Positions 39,147-48,716 are shown, counted from the stretch's first letter. The stretch: DNA of 64,000 bases from Proluteimonas luteida (GCF_021191695.1 NZ_JAIWPT010000003.1:186001-250000), one strand, 5' to 3'. The notes: generated by a model from the letters alone, not told the origin. Translations and numbers: made by a program.

Positions 39147-40496
39147 TCAGTGCCGCGTCGCCGCGGGTTCCCTGACCGCATCCGCGTGGATTTCTCCAGG
39201 CGCCAGCGCCTGCAGGTAGGTGTCGAGGCGGGCGGCGATCGATCGCCAGCTCCTGTCGAGGATCGGTGCCGGCGACAGGTCCAGTCCATCGTCGAGCCGC
39301 GATGCCTGTTTCGCCTGCGCCAGGCGCGTCAGCAATGCACCGATCGCATCGGGCGTATTGGCGCAGTTGTAGCCTCGCCGCAGCGACGCGATCATCGTGG
39401 AAGTGGGATCGCCACCTGCGCCCAGATTGAGGATCGGGCGGCGTGCGCCCAGGTACTCGTTGACCTTGCCCGGGATCTGCGTGGCGTCGTCGTTGGCGAT
39501 GTTGACCAAGACATCGGCGGCGCGCTGCAGGTCGAGAATGGCGGTGTGGGGCAGGAAGCCCAGCAAGCGGATGCTGTCGGGACGGCGGCTGGCCGCCGCG
39601 AGTACGGACTCCGGTACCGCGATGGACGCGATGTTCAGGCGCAGCGCCGGGTTGGCCTGCAGCGCTTCGAGGAGGGCGTCCGGTCGCCTGAACCGATAGA
39701 AGCTGCCGGTGTACAGCAGTTCCAGACGATCCGCATCGAACAGCGCCACGCCCTCCGTCGGCTCGCCGCGGCGGTCATCGAATCCCTGCGGCAGCACGAG
39801 CATCGGCCGCTCGCGCCCGTGGCGATGCTGCATCAGTGCGGCCGTGGCGTCGGTGGTCACCGTCAGCAGGTCGGCATGACGGCACATCGCGCGTTCGATC
39901 CGCGCGGAGCGGGCCCGCCAGCGGCGAGGTGTATAGCTGGCCAGAACCGGATCGCCGATGTCGGAGACCCAGTGGAATCCGCGGCGCTTGGCGATCAGCG
40001 CGAGTTCGATCGTGGTCGCCGGCTCGTGGGAACTGACGACGACGTCCGGCTGGACGGCGTCGAGCGTGCGCCGCAGGCCACGACGCGCCCAGAACCGCCA
40101 CTCGCCGCGGATGTCGGGGAAATGCACGAATTGCGCCACTGTCTGGATGGCTTCGGAGATCCGCTGCTTCCAGTTGCGCGGCGGCCGGATCGCCTGCGGC
40201 TGTCCGGCCGCAGGCGCGGCATCGCCGGGGGCATCGGGCAGCAGGCCGGCGTCGCGTTTGCGCTGCTGGCGCTTGCGCAGCAGCGACAGCATGCCGCGGA
40301 CCGGCCCCGGGAACGTACGGTGGACGCGGATCGTGTCGGGTAGTTCCGGCAGGCCGGGCGTCTCGCCACCGAGATCGGCAGTCAGTACGTGGATTTCGTG
40401 TCCCAGGCTGTCGAGCTCGCGGCTCAGATACGTCCAGCGCAGCGACTGCGGCGAGGGACTCGGCGGGAATTCGTAGGCGATCAGCAGGATGCGCAT
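39147..40496 (-). CDS. Glycosyltransferase, GT-B fold (group 1/4-like)
   Basis: 449 residues. The N-terminus 'MRILLIAYEFPPSPSPQSLR' is typical of family 4 glycosyltransferases. The acceptor-side domain contains 'DVVVSSHEPATTIELALIAK' (about 175) and the sugar-nucleotide domain 'RLELLYTGSFYRFRRPDALL', 'IRLLGFLPHTAILDLQRAAD' and 'IPGKVNEYLGARRPILNLG'. The Lys-Glu pair in 'PGKVNEYLG' fits the GPGTF catalytic region. The ATG overlaps the stop of the upstream glycosyltransferase by one base (TAATG), so the two are translationally coupled. The donor and acceptor cannot be read from sequence. An extracellular polysaccharide or surface-glycan role is likely. Confidence 0.88.
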   Translation of the reverse strand: MRILLIAYEFPPSPSPQSLRWTYLSRELDSLGHEIHVLTADLGGETPGLPELPDTIRVHRTFPGPVRGMLSLLRKRQQRKRDAGLLPDAPGDAAPAAGQPQAIRPPRNWKQRISEAIQTVAQFVHFPDIRGEWRFWARRGLRRTLDAVQPDVVVSSHEPATTIELALIAKRRGFHWVSDIGDPVLASYTPRRWRARSARIERAMCRHADLLTVTTDATAALMQHRHGRERPMLVLPQGFDDRRGEPTEGVALFDADRLELLYTGSFYRFRRPDALLEALQANPALRLNIASIAVPESVLAAASRRPDSIRLLGFLPHTAILDLQRAADVLVNIANDDATQIPGKVNEYLGARRPILNLGAGGDPTSTMIASLRRGYNCANTPDAIGALLTRLAQAKQASRLDDGLDLSPAPILDRSWRSIAARLDTYLQALAPGEIHADAVREPAATRH

Positions 40497-41788
40497 TAAG
40501 GGCCGGAGGCAGGCAGGTCGAACGAGGCCGCGATGGTCGCGTGCGCTGCCTCGAAAGAAAAGTGGCGTCGCACGTTTTCGAGTCCGGCCCCGGACAGCGC
40601 GTGCCACAGGGCCTCGTCCTGGTACAGCCGGACCACGGCGTCGCAGAACGCGTCCGCGCTCCCGGCGATCAACGCATCGCGACCGTCGACCAGATGCATG
40701 CCCTCGGCGGCGCAAGGGGTCAGCACGACGGGAAGACCCGCCGCCATGCACAGGTTCACCTTGCCTTTCACGCCCGCGCCGAACCGCAGCGGCGCGAGCC
40801 CGATCCTGCAGCGATCAAGCAGAGGCGCCAGCTCCGGCACGTAGCCGTGCGCCACGACACCGGCGGGCGGTTGCGGGACCAGGGCATCGAGTCCGTCGCC
40901 GACCAGGTGCAGTTCGCAGGCCGGCAGCCGGGCCCGGATCGCGGGAAACAACGAGGAGACGAGCCAGTCGACGGCGTCGACGTTCGGCGGATGACCGGCG
41001 CCGCCGACGAACAGAAGCCCATGCCGCGCTGCGGGCAGGACGGGGCCGGTTGCGATGGCGTGCAGGTTGGGCAGCACGTGCACCGCGGGCGCGACCTGCT
41101 GCGAACGCAGCATCTGCGCTTCCGCCTCGCTGACGACCCACGTCAGATCGGCCTCGGCCATCGCGCGCAGTTCCCGCCTGCGCGTGCCGCGGGCCAACCG
41201 GCGCAGCGTGGCGTGGTCGCGGTGGTCGGCTTCCCGCTGCTCCCGCACGTGATGGAGGTCGACCGTATCCAGGACCAGCCGGGCCTGCGGCGCCAGTCGC
41301 CGCAGCAACGGGAACAGGAACTCGGCGAGGTGATAGCGGCTGACGACGACCCCCGCGTAGCGGTGGCCGTGCTGCGCCAGCCAGGCCGGATAGTCCGGGA
41401 CATCGTCGCCGGCATGCACGGTGACGCCGAGCGCTTGCAGGTCGCGGGTGTAGTGCCCCTGCACACCCCGGTCGTCGGGCAGGAAATCGACGGCGAAGCC
41501 CGTGTCCAGCAGCACCCGCATCAGATTGACGGCACGCATGGACCCGGAGTCGCGGTCGGGCCGGGGCGTGCCGACATCGATGAGCAGGATGCGCGTTGCC
41601 TGCGCATTGCGCGGCGCCGGCGCGGGAGCCGGTGCCGGCGAGGAGGGTGCCTCCGGCGCCTTGCCGTGCGGCGAGCGGTTGGCAACGCGCGTCAGTGCGC
41701 TGCGCCAGCCGCGCGTCGCCACGGCGATGCGCAGCCGATGCAGACGCGCGGACAGCCGGCGCAACTGGTAACGCAAATGGAACGGCAA
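40496..41788 (-). CDS. Glycosyltransferase, GT-B fold, with basic N-terminus
   Basis: About 430 residues. After a basic N-terminus of about 65 residues with a Pro/Ala linker (APAPAPAP), the glycosyltransferase fold begins at 'ATRILLIDVGTPRPDRDSGS'. Acceptor-domain marks include 'YAGVVVSRYHLAEFLFPLLR' and 'RLVLDTVDLHHVREQREAD'. The donor-domain marks are 'GLLFVGGAGHPPNVDAVDWL' and 'LRFGAGVKGKVNLCMAAGLP', followed by 'VVLTPCAAEGMHLVDG', all typical of GT4-type enzymes. No ATG exists upstream of the fold; I placed the start at TTG 41788, preceded by GCGAGA. Other TTG or GTG codons (for example the one giving 'LRYQL' or the one before 'ATRGW') are possible. It is the first gene of the pair. Confidence 0.8.
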   Translation of the reverse strand: MPFHLRYQLRRLSARLHRLRIAVATRGWRSALTRVANRSPHGKAPEAPSSPAPAPAPAPRNAQATRILLIDVGTPRPDRDSGSMRAVNLMRVLLDTGFAVDFLPDDRGVQGHYTRDLQALGVTVHAGDDVPDYPAWLAQHGHRYAGVVVSRYHLAEFLFPLLRRLAPQARLVLDTVDLHHVREQREADHRDHATLRRLARGTRRRELRAMAEADLTWVVSEAEAQMLRSQQVAPAVHVLPNLHAIATGPVLPAARHGLLFVGGAGHPPNVDAVDWLVSSLFPAIRARLPACELHLVGDGLDALVPQPPAGVVAHGYVPELAPLLDRCRIGLAPLRFGAGVKGKVNLCMAAGLPVVLTPCAAEGMHLVDGRDALIAGSADAFCDAVVRLYQDEALWHALSGAGLENVRRHFSFEAAHATIAASFDLPASGP

Positions 41789-41908
41789 GATCGGTCTCGC
41801 TAGGCTGAATGGAGATGGACCCGGCCGGAGGCGGTCCAGCGTTGCTGCGCTAGACTCGCGCCGCTGCCCATTGTCGCATCCCGCGACAGGCGACTGCCGA
41901 CAGGTTTC

Positions 41909-44365
41909 ATGGCCCGCATCGACTACGAAGACGACGACACCGACGCCGACGACGCGTCGCCGGGCTGGCGCCGCCGCCTCGTCACCTGGACGCTGGCGCT
42001 GGTCGCGCTGGGGCTGGGCTTCCTGATCCCCTACACGCTGTACCTGAACAACCAGGTCAGCGAGCGCTTCGGCGCGCTGCAGTGGCAGGTGCCCACGCGC
42101 GTGTACGCACGGCCGCTGCTGCTGACGCCGGGCCTGGCGATGAACGCCCGTACCCTGAAGACCGAACTCGACGCCGCCGGCTATCGCGAGGGCGACGGCG
42201 TGCGGGCCGGCACGTACGTCGACGATGGCGGACGCTGGACGATCGCCAGCCGCGGCTTCCGCGACGTCGACGGCGTCGTCGCGCCCAGCCGGGTGCAGCT
42301 GACCCTGTCCGGTGGACGGGTGACCGACCTGCGCGATGCCGACGGCGGCAGGCGCGAGGCCGCGCGCATGGATCCGGCGCGCATCGCCACCCTGTACGGG
42401 CAGCGGCAGGAGGAGCGCCGGCTGGTCAGGGTGCAGGAGGTGCCCGCGCTGCTGACCGACACGCTGCAGGCGGTCGAGGACCGCGACTTCGCTCACCATC
42501 ACGGCATCGACCTCAGCGGCATGGCGCGCGCGGCGCTGGTCAACCTGCGCGCCGGCGAGGCGAGGCAGGGCGCGAGCACGCTGACCCAGCAGCTCGCGCG
42601 CAGCGGCCTGCTCGGCATCGGCCGCGAACAGACCTGGACCCGCAAGCTCAACGAGATCCTCTACGCGCTGATCATCGAGGCGCGCTACGGCAAGGAAGCG
42701 ATCCTCGAGGCCTATCTCAACCAGGTCTACCTGGGCCAGCGCGGCGCGCAGGCGATCCACGGCGTCGCCGCGGGCGCGGAGTTCTGGTTCGGCCGCCGGA
42801 TCGACGACCTGGAAACCGAGCAGGTCGCGCTGCTGGTCGGCATCATCCGCGGGCCGTCGTACTACGATCCGCGCCGGCAGCCGGAACGTGCCAAGGCGCG
42901 GCGCGATTTCGTGCTGGCCAACATGCTGCGCACGGGGCTGATCGACCAGGCCGAGCACGACCGTGCGCTCGCCCAGCCGCTGGGCATCACCGACACGCCG
43001 GGCAACATCGCCGCGAACCGCTTCCCCGCCTACGTCGACCTGATCCGCCACCAGCTGGCGCACGACTATCCCACCGGCGCGCTGCAGGGCGCCGGGCTCA
43101 CGGTGATGAGCGCGATGTCGCCGTCGGCGCAGGCCTATGCCGAAGGCGCAGTGACCCGTACGCTCGACGAGCTGTCCACCGGCAAGCGTCCGCCGCTGCA
43201 GGCCGGGCTGGTGCTGACCGACGTGCACGACGGCGAGGTCATTGCCGCGGTGGGCAGCCGCAATCCGGTCGAGCACGGCTTCAACCGCGCCATCGAGGCG
43301 CATCGCCCGGTCGGTTCGCTGCTCAAGCCGTTCGTCTACCTGATCGCACTCGGCGATCCCAGCCGCTATTCGCTGGCCAGCTGGGTCGACGACTCGCCGG
43401 TCGACATCACCCTGGCCAACGGCAAGCGCTGGAGCCCGGGCAATGCCGACGGCCGCAGCCACGGCACGGTGCGCCTGATCGATGCGCTGGCGCGCTCCTA
43501 CAACCAGGCGACGGTGCGGATCGGCATGGACGTCGGCCCGGGCGCGCTGGCCGACCTGGTGCACATGCTGATCAGCGTGCGCGTGGACGCCAACCCTTCG
43601 CTGATCCTCGGCTCGATGGACCAGTCCCCGTACGCCATGGCGCAGCTCTACCAGTTCCTCGCCTCCGGCGGCGAAGTGCAGATCCTGCACACGGTGCGTG
43701 GCGTGCTGGATGCGCAGGGCAGGGTGGTCAACCGCTACGACCACACACCCAAGGCCGCCACCCGCAGCGACGCACTGGCCGCGCGCATCGTCACCATCGG
43801 CCTGCAGCACGCGGTGTCGTCGGGCACTGGACGCCAGCTGATCAACGACGGCCTGGGCCGGCTCAATGCCGCCGGCAAGACCGGCACCAGCAACGATGGC
43901 CGCGACAGCTGGTTCGCCGGCTGGACCGGCGATCATCTGGCCGTGGTCTGGGTCGGCAACGACCAGAACGAATCGACCGGGCTGCAGGGCGCGACCGGCG
44001 CGATGCGGGTGTGGTCGGGGCTGTTCGCGCGGCTGCCCAGCGCACCGCTGGACGTCGGCAGTGAAGGGCTGGAATGGCAGTGGGTGGTACAGTCGAGCAG
44101 CAGCGATGCGGACTGTCCCGATGCGCGCCGCTTCGCCTTCGCGCAGGGGTATGCGCCACCCTACCGGTCGTGCCGCTACCAGCCGGGCCAGGACACCTTC
44201 GTCGACGCCGACGGCAATCTCGTCGATGCCACGGGCGCGCCGGTGCAGCAGGCCCGGCGCGGCTGGCGCGAGTGGTTCGGCTTCGGTCGTCGCGACGAGG
44301 ACGCTGCCGCGTCGGAACCGGAACCGCCGCCACCGCCGCCCCCACCCGCCGAGGAACCCCGATGA
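41909..44365 (+). CDS. mrcB: Penicillin-binding protein 1B
   Basis: Bifunctional peptidoglycan synthase of 818 residues. One N-terminal span (about 24-48, 'VTWTLALVALGLGFLIPYTL'), a UB2H-like region (about 60-140), then the GT51 domain with 'TLQAVEDRDFAHHHGIDLSG' (catalytic Glu) and 'RQGASTLTQQLARSGLLG'. The transpeptidase domain has Ser-x-x-Lys in 'RPVGSLLKPFVYL' (about 471), Ser-x-Asn in 'LARSYNQATVRIG' and the KTG motif 'AAGKTGTSNDGRDSWF' (about 655). The tail is Pro/Glu-rich. It overlaps the next gene (ATGA), a TPR lipoprotein that is likely its activator. Confidence 0.95.
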   Translation: MARIDYEDDDTDADDASPGWRRRLVTWTLALVALGLGFLIPYTLYLNNQVSERFGALQWQVPTRVYARPLLLTPGLAMNARTLKTELDAAGYREGDGVRAGTYVDDGGRWTIASRGFRDVDGVVAPSRVQLTLSGGRVTDLRDADGGRREAARMDPARIATLYGQRQEERRLVRVQEVPALLTDTLQAVEDRDFAHHHGIDLSGMARAALVNLRAGEARQGASTLTQQLARSGLLGIGREQTWTRKLNEILYALIIEARYGKEAILEAYLNQVYLGQRGAQAIHGVAAGAEFWFGRRIDDLETEQVALLVGIIRGPSYYDPRRQPERAKARRDFVLANMLRTGLIDQAEHDRALAQPLGITDTPGNIAANRFPAYVDLIRHQLAHDYPTGALQGAGLTVMSAMSPSAQAYAEGAVTRTLDELSTGKRPPLQAGLVLTDVHDGEVIAAVGSRNPVEHGFNRAIEAHRPVGSLLKPFVYLIALGDPSRYSLASWVDDSPVDITLANGKRWSPGNADGRSHGTVRLIDALARSYNQATVRIGMDVGPGALADLVHMLISVRVDANPSLILGSMDQSPYAMAQLYQFLASGGEVQILHTVRGVLDAQGRVVNRYDHTPKAATRSDALAARIVTIGLQHAVSSGTGRQLINDGLGRLNAAGKTGTSNDGRDSWFAGWTGDHLAVVWVGNDQNESTGLQGATGAMRVWSGLFARLPSAPLDVGSEGLEWQWVVQSSSSDADCPDARRFAFAQGYAPPYRSCRYQPGQDTFVDADGNLVDATGAPVQQARRGWREWFGFGRRDEDAAASEPEPPPPPPPPAEEPR

Positions 44366-44895
44366 AGTCGATGACCGCCGTCCGCACAGGCCTGTGCCTG
44401 CCGTTGCTGCTGCTCGCCGCATGCGCGAGCCAGGCGCCGGTCGCGGACGAGACGGCGCCGCCGGCGACGTCGGCCACGGCGCAGGAAATGGTCGCCCTGA
44501 TCCGCGCCTCGGGCGGCGACGGCGAAGGCGAACTCGCCGTGCAGCCGCTGCGCGACCCGATGGTCGACGACCTGCGCGAGCAGGCGCTCGCGCTCGAGGC
44601 CCGGGGCGATGTGCCGGCCGCGGTCGTCGCGCTCGACCAGGCACTGGAGATCGTCGCCGACGACCCGGCGCTGTTGCAGGAGCGCGCCGAACTGGCGGTG
44701 CTGCAGCAGGACTACGCGGCCGCGGCGACGCTGGCCGAACGCGCCTATGCGATCGGGTCGCAGCTCGGCCCGCTGTGCCGCCGCCACTGGACGACCCTGG
44801 AGCAGGTTCGGCTGGCCGGGGGCGACGTCGCCGGGGCGGCGCAGGCGCGGGCGCAGGTCGACGGTTGCCGCGTGTCCGGTCCCGAACGCTACTGA
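44362..44895 (+). CDS. TPR lipoprotein, probable PBP1B activator (LpoP-like)
   Basis: 177 residues. The signal peptide 'LCLPLLLLAACASQ' ends in a classic lipobox LAAC (Cys near 20). A linker rich in Pro, Ala and Thr follows, then TPR-like helices: 'MVDDLREQALALEARGDVPA', 'AVVALDQALEIVADDPALLQ', 'ERAELAVLQQDYAAAATLAE'. The start codon overlaps the mrcB stop by ATGA, so synthesis is coupled to PBP1B. In Pseudomonas aeruginosa LpoP, a TPR lipoprotein encoded beside ponB/mrcB, activates PBP1B. Gene position, lipobox and TPR content here match. Residue-level homology was not tested. Confidence 0.8.
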   Translation: MKSMTAVRTGLCLPLLLLAACASQAPVADETAPPATSATAQEMVALIRASGGDGEGELAVQPLRDPMVDDLREQALALEARGDVPAAVVALDQALEIVADDPALLQERAELAVLQQDYAAAATLAERAYAIGSQLGPLCRRHWTTLEQVRLAGGDVAGAAQARAQVDGCRVSGPERY

Positions 44896-45095
44896 GGAGT
44901 TGAGCGTCATTCGTCCACCTGTCGCGACCGCTGCCGCACGCCCGTGGCCGCAGCGCGGTGGGCGAAGACCGCGGTCATCCGGTTCGCAGGCCGCCCTTGT
45001 TTGCGCCCGCCGCGCCTTGCCGCGGGCGCCCGGCAACGGTCCCGCCAGGGTGTTCGATCCACTCCCGACCGTCGACCCCGCGGCCGCTGCGCGCC

Positions 45096-47249
45096 ATGAC
45101 ATCCCGTGACGGCAGCCTCGCGGCACGCAGCCGCGAGGCGCTGGCCGACGGTGGCCTGCTGGCCGCGTGCATCCCCGCGTTCCGGCCGCGTGCGGCGCAG
45201 CAGACCCTGTCGATGGCGGTCGCCGATGCGTTCGAGCAGCGCGCGACACTGCTTGCCGAGGCCGGCACCGGCACCGGCAAGACCTTCGCCTACCTGGTGC
45301 CGGCGCTGCTGTCGGGGCTGAAGACTATCGTCTCGACGGGGACGCGCGCGCTGCAGGACCAGCTCTACCACCGCGACCTGCCGCGCGTGCGCGACGCCCT
45401 GGGCACGGGGCTGCGGACCGCGCTGCTGAAGGGCCGCGCCAACTACCTGTGCCTGCACCGCCTGGAACAGGCCCGCGGCGAACCGCAGCTGGCCGTGCGC
45501 GGGCACGGCGCGCAGTTCCAGCGCATCGTCGCCTGGGCCGGGCGCACGCGCATGGGCGACATGGCCGAACTCGACGGCCTCGGCGACGACTCGCCGCTGC
45601 TGCCGCTGGTCACCTCGACCGTCGACAACTGCCTGGGCAACGACTGCCCGTTCTGGAGCGAGTGCTTCCTGGTGCGTGCGCGGCAGCGTGCGCAGGAGGC
45701 CGACATCGTCGTCGTCAACCATCACCTGCTGCTCGCCGACCTGGCGCTGAAGCAGGAGGGCTTCGGCGAGATCCTGCCCGGCGCCCAGGCCTTCGTCGTC
45801 GACGAGGCGCACCAGCTGCCGGAACTCGCCGCGCAGTTCTTCGGCGAAGGCCTGAGCGCCCGGCCGCTGGTCGAGCTGGCGCGCGACGCGGTCGCCGAAG
45901 GCCGTAGCGTGCCCGGCGCGCTGCCGGTGCTGCAGTCGCCGGCCGAGGCGCTGGACCTGGCGGCGCGCGCACTGCGCGCGGCGATGGAAGGACTGCCGGT
46001 GCGCGGCACCCGCTACCGCGCCTTGTACGAGCCGGCGGTCGAGGACGCGCTGCATGCGCTCGACGATGCACTGGTGTACCTGCGCGACGCCCTGGCGCCG
46101 CTGCGCGAGGCGGCGCCGGGCCTGGACAGCTGTCATGCGCGCGCCGGCCTGTTCATCGCGCGCCTGCGCAACTGGAACGACGGCGACTCGTGCGCCGAGG
46201 CCGGCGCGGCGTTCGACGATGGCGCGCCTGCGGGCTTCGGCGACGCGGAGGTTCCTGGCGATCCGGTCACCGACGGCGATCCACACCAGGCGCCCGCGCG
46301 CGGCGGCGACAGCGTGCTGTGGTACGAGCTGACCCCGCGCGGCTTCCGCCTGCAGCGCACCCCGCTGGACGTATCCGGGCCGCTGCGCACGCATCGCGAG
46401 CTCTCGCGCGCGGCCTGGGTGTTCACCTCGGCCACGCTGGCCGTCGACGGCCATTTCGACCATGTCGCCGCGCGGCTGGGCCTGGACGCGCCGCAGACCC
46501 TGCTCTCGCCCAGTCCGTTCGACTGGCCGCGACAGGCGCTGTGCTATCTGCCGCCGGCGCTGCCGCATCCGCAGGCGCCGGGCTACACCGCGGCGATCAT
46601 CGATGCGGTGCGGCCGGTGCTGGCGGCCTCCGGCGGCCGCGCGTTCCTGCTGTTCGCCTCGCACCGTGCGCTGCGTGAGGCCGCTGCGCTGCTGCGCGCC
46701 GCCGGCGATGCCTGCCCGTGGCCGCTGTTCGTGCAGGGCGAGGCGCCGCGCCACGTGCTGCTGCAGCAGTTCCGCGATTCCGGCAATGGCGTGCTGCTCG
46801 GCGCGGCGAGTTTCCGCGAGGGGGTCGACGTGGCCGGCGACGCGCTCAGTGTCGTGGTCATCGACAAGCTGCCGTTCGCCGCGCCCGACGATCCGGTGTT
46901 CGAGGCCCGGCTCGATGCGATCCGCCGCGCCGGCGGCCAGCCGTTCCGCGACGAACAGCTGCCGCAGGCGGTGATCGCGCTCAAGCAGGGCGTCGGCCGG
47001 CTGATCCGCACCGAGCGCGACCGTGGCGTACTGGTGCTGTGCGATCCGCGGCTGGTCGGCAAGAGCTATGGCCGGCGTTTTCTCGATTCCCTGCCGCCGT
47101 TGCCGCGCACGCGCGACGTTGCCGATGTCGCGGCGTTCTTCGCCGCGCACGGCCATGGCACCGCGGAGACCGACGCTGCGACAATCGCGGCGTCGGCGGC
47201 GTTGGCCGGCGAAGACGCCCCGATTCCGATCCACGAAGCCCGCCCATGA
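45096..47249 (+). CDS. yoaA: ATP-dependent DNA helicase YoaA/DinG-type
   Basis: XPD-like superfamily 2 helicase with an iron-sulphur cluster, 717 residues. Walker A is 'LLAEAGTGTGKTFAYLVPAL' (about 52-71), followed by 'IVSTGTRALQDQLYHRDLPR'. The likely FeS cysteines are in 'NYLCLHR' (about 121) and 'CLGNDCPFWSECF' (about 179). The DEAH box is 'VVDEAHQLPELAAQFF' and the C-terminal helicase motifs are 'AASFREGVDVAGDALSVVVI' and 'QAVIALKQGVGRLIRTERDR'. ATG 45096 was chosen because the frame upstream contains only low-complexity residues. The stop overlaps tsaB (ATGA). The role is probably repair of replication-blocking lesions. Confidence 0.94.
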   Translation: MTSRDGSLAARSREALADGGLLAACIPAFRPRAAQQTLSMAVADAFEQRATLLAEAGTGTGKTFAYLVPALLSGLKTIVSTGTRALQDQLYHRDLPRVRDALGTGLRTALLKGRANYLCLHRLEQARGEPQLAVRGHGAQFQRIVAWAGRTRMGDMAELDGLGDDSPLLPLVTSTVDNCLGNDCPFWSECFLVRARQRAQEADIVVVNHHLLLADLALKQEGFGEILPGAQAFVVDEAHQLPELAAQFFGEGLSARPLVELARDAVAEGRSVPGALPVLQSPAEALDLAARALRAAMEGLPVRGTRYRALYEPAVEDALHALDDALVYLRDALAPLREAAPGLDSCHARAGLFIARLRNWNDGDSCAEAGAAFDDGAPAGFGDAEVPGDPVTDGDPHQAPARGGDSVLWYELTPRGFRLQRTPLDVSGPLRTHRELSRAAWVFTSATLAVDGHFDHVAARLGLDAPQTLLSPSPFDWPRQALCYLPPALPHPQAPGYTAAIIDAVRPVLAASGGRAFLLFASHRALREAAALLRAAGDACPWPLFVQGEAPRHVLLQQFRDSGNGVLLGAASFREGVDVAGDALSVVVIDKLPFAAPDDPVFEARLDAIRRAGGQPFRDEQLPQAVIALKQGVGRLIRTERDRGVLVLCDPRLVGKSYGRRFLDSLPPLPRTRDVADVAAFFAAHGHGTAETDAATIAASAALAGEDAPIPIHEARP

Positions 47250-47971
47250 AACTGCTCGCCTTCGAAACCGCCACCGAAGCCTGTTCCGTCGCCGTCTGGG
47301 ACGACGGTCGCGTGCTGGAGCGCTTCGGGATCGTCCCGCGCCGGCACGCGGAGCTGGCATTGCCCTGGGCCGAGGATCTGCTGGCCGAGGCCGGCGTGGC
47401 GCGCAGCCAGCTCGATGCGATCGCGGTCGGCCGCGGACCCGGTGCCTTCACCGGCGTGCGGCTGGCGATCGCGCTCGCGCAGGGCATCGCGCTGGCGCTG
47501 GACCGGCCGGTCGTCGCGCTGTCGACGCTCGCGGTTCTGGCGATGCGCGGCGCCGACGCCGCCGGCCCCGGCGGCCACGTGCTGGCCGCGATCGACGCGC
47601 GCATGGGCGAGGTCTACAGCGCCGCGTTCGCACTGGATGCCGAGGGTCCGCGGCTGCTCGACGACGAGCGCGTCGGTCCGCCGGCATCGGTGGCGCTGCC
47701 GGAGCCGCTTGCGCAATCCGCTGGCGGTGCGTGGCACGGCGTCGGCACCGGCTTCGCCGCCGGCGATGGCGCGCTGGCGGCGCGGCTGGGCGCGCGCATG
47801 GCCGGCGTCGACGCGACCGCCTTGCCGCGGGCCGGCGATCTGGCCCGGCTCGGCGCGGCCGCGTTCGCGCGTGGCGAGGCGGTCGCCGCCGATCGCATCG
47901 AGCCGGCCTACCTGCGCGACAATGTCGCACTGACCATCGCCGAGCAGCAGGCGCTGCGCGCGGCACGCTGA
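47246..47971 (+). CDS. tsaB: tRNA threonylcarbamoyladenosine synthesis protein TsaB
   Basis: Partner of TsaD/TsaE in making t6A37 of ANN-decoding tRNAs; 241 residues. The actin-like ATPase fold starts 'MKLLAFETATEACSVAVWDD'. 'AELALPWAEDLLAEAGV' and the hallmark 'IAVGRGPGAFTGVRLAIALA' (about 57-76) follow, then 'ALSTLAVLAMRGADA' and 'VLAAIDARMGEVYSAAF'. TsaB has no metal-binding site and none is seen. It overlaps yoaA by four bases, an arrangement common in Xanthomonadaceae. Confidence 0.94.
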   Translation: MKLLAFETATEACSVAVWDDGRVLERFGIVPRRHAELALPWAEDLLAEAGVARSQLDAIAVGRGPGAFTGVRLAIALAQGIALALDRPVVALSTLAVLAMRGADAAGPGGHVLAAIDARMGEVYSAAFALDAEGPRLLDDERVGPPASVALPEPLAQSAGGAWHGVGTGFAAGDGALAARLGARMAGVDATALPRAGDLARLGAAAFARGEAVAADRIEPAYLRDNVALTIAEQQALRAAR

Positions 47972-48041
47972 CGCACCCGGGGCGGGGAACCACCGGCGCA
48001 GGTCGGCGGTCCCATCCCCATCGACCAGAGGGAACCCGCCG

Positions 48042-48686
48042 ATGACCGCAACGCCACCCGATGCCACGTCCGACCGGCTCGCGTTTCCGGCGCGCCTGCG
48101 CCGCTGGCTGCGCAGCGAGGGCCTGCCGCTGCTGGTGATGCTGACCCTGCTGCTGGTTGCGCGCTCGTCGCTGGCCAACCACTACAACGTGCCCAGTGGC
48201 TCGATGGAGCCGACGCTGATGCCCGGCGACCGCGTCGTCGTCGACATGCGCGCCTACGGCCTGCGGGTACCGTTCACCCAGGTCGCGCTGATCCCGGTGG
48301 ACACCCCGCAGCGTGGCGACGTCGTGGTGTTCAAGTCGCCGGCCGACGGCACCCGGCTGATCAAGCGCGTGGTCGCGGTGGCCGGTGACCGGGTCGACCT
48401 GGTCGACGGCCGCCTGTCGATCAACGGCACGCCGCTGGCGGCGGATGCCGACGGCGCGCAAGAGGATTTCGGCGCGCGCGTGGCGACGCTCGACCTCGAC
48501 GCCGGCGGCGGTCCCGACCTGCACGACGTGCTGGTGCCGCAGGGGCAGGTGCTGGTGCTCGGCGACCATCGCGGCGAGAGCTTCGACGGTCGCTACTTCG
48601 GCTTCGTGCCCGCGGCGTCGATCTACGGCCAGGCGCGTGGCGTGTTCTGGCGCAGGGGCGACGGGTTCGGCTGGCGCCGGCTGTAG
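48042..48686 (+). CDS. lepB: Signal peptidase I
   Basis: Membrane-bound Ser-Lys protease that cleaves Sec/Tat signal peptides; 214 residues, shorter than E. coli LepB. One membrane span (about 29-45, 'LPLLVMLTLLLVARSSL'), catalytic Ser in 'YNVPSGSMEPTLMPGDRVVV' (about 50-69), catalytic Lys in 'TRLIKRVVAVAGDRVDLVDG' (about 105-124), and the family box 'VLVLGDHRGESFDGRYFGFV' near the end. RBS-like GAGGGAA precedes ATG 48042. A second, longer lepB may exist elsewhere. It converges with thiS across 30 nt. Confidence 0.92.
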   Translation: MTATPPDATSDRLAFPARLRRWLRSEGLPLLVMLTLLLVARSSLANHYNVPSGSMEPTLMPGDRVVVDMRAYGLRVPFTQVALIPVDTPQRGDVVVFKSPADGTRLIKRVVAVAGDRVDLVDGRLSINGTPLAADADGAQEDFGARVATLDLDAGGGPDLHDVLVPQGQVLVLGDHRGESFDGRYFGFVPAASIYGQARGVFWRRGDGFGWRRL

Positions 48687-48716
48687 TCCGCATCCACCGC
48701 TGCGGCCGGGCGGGGC

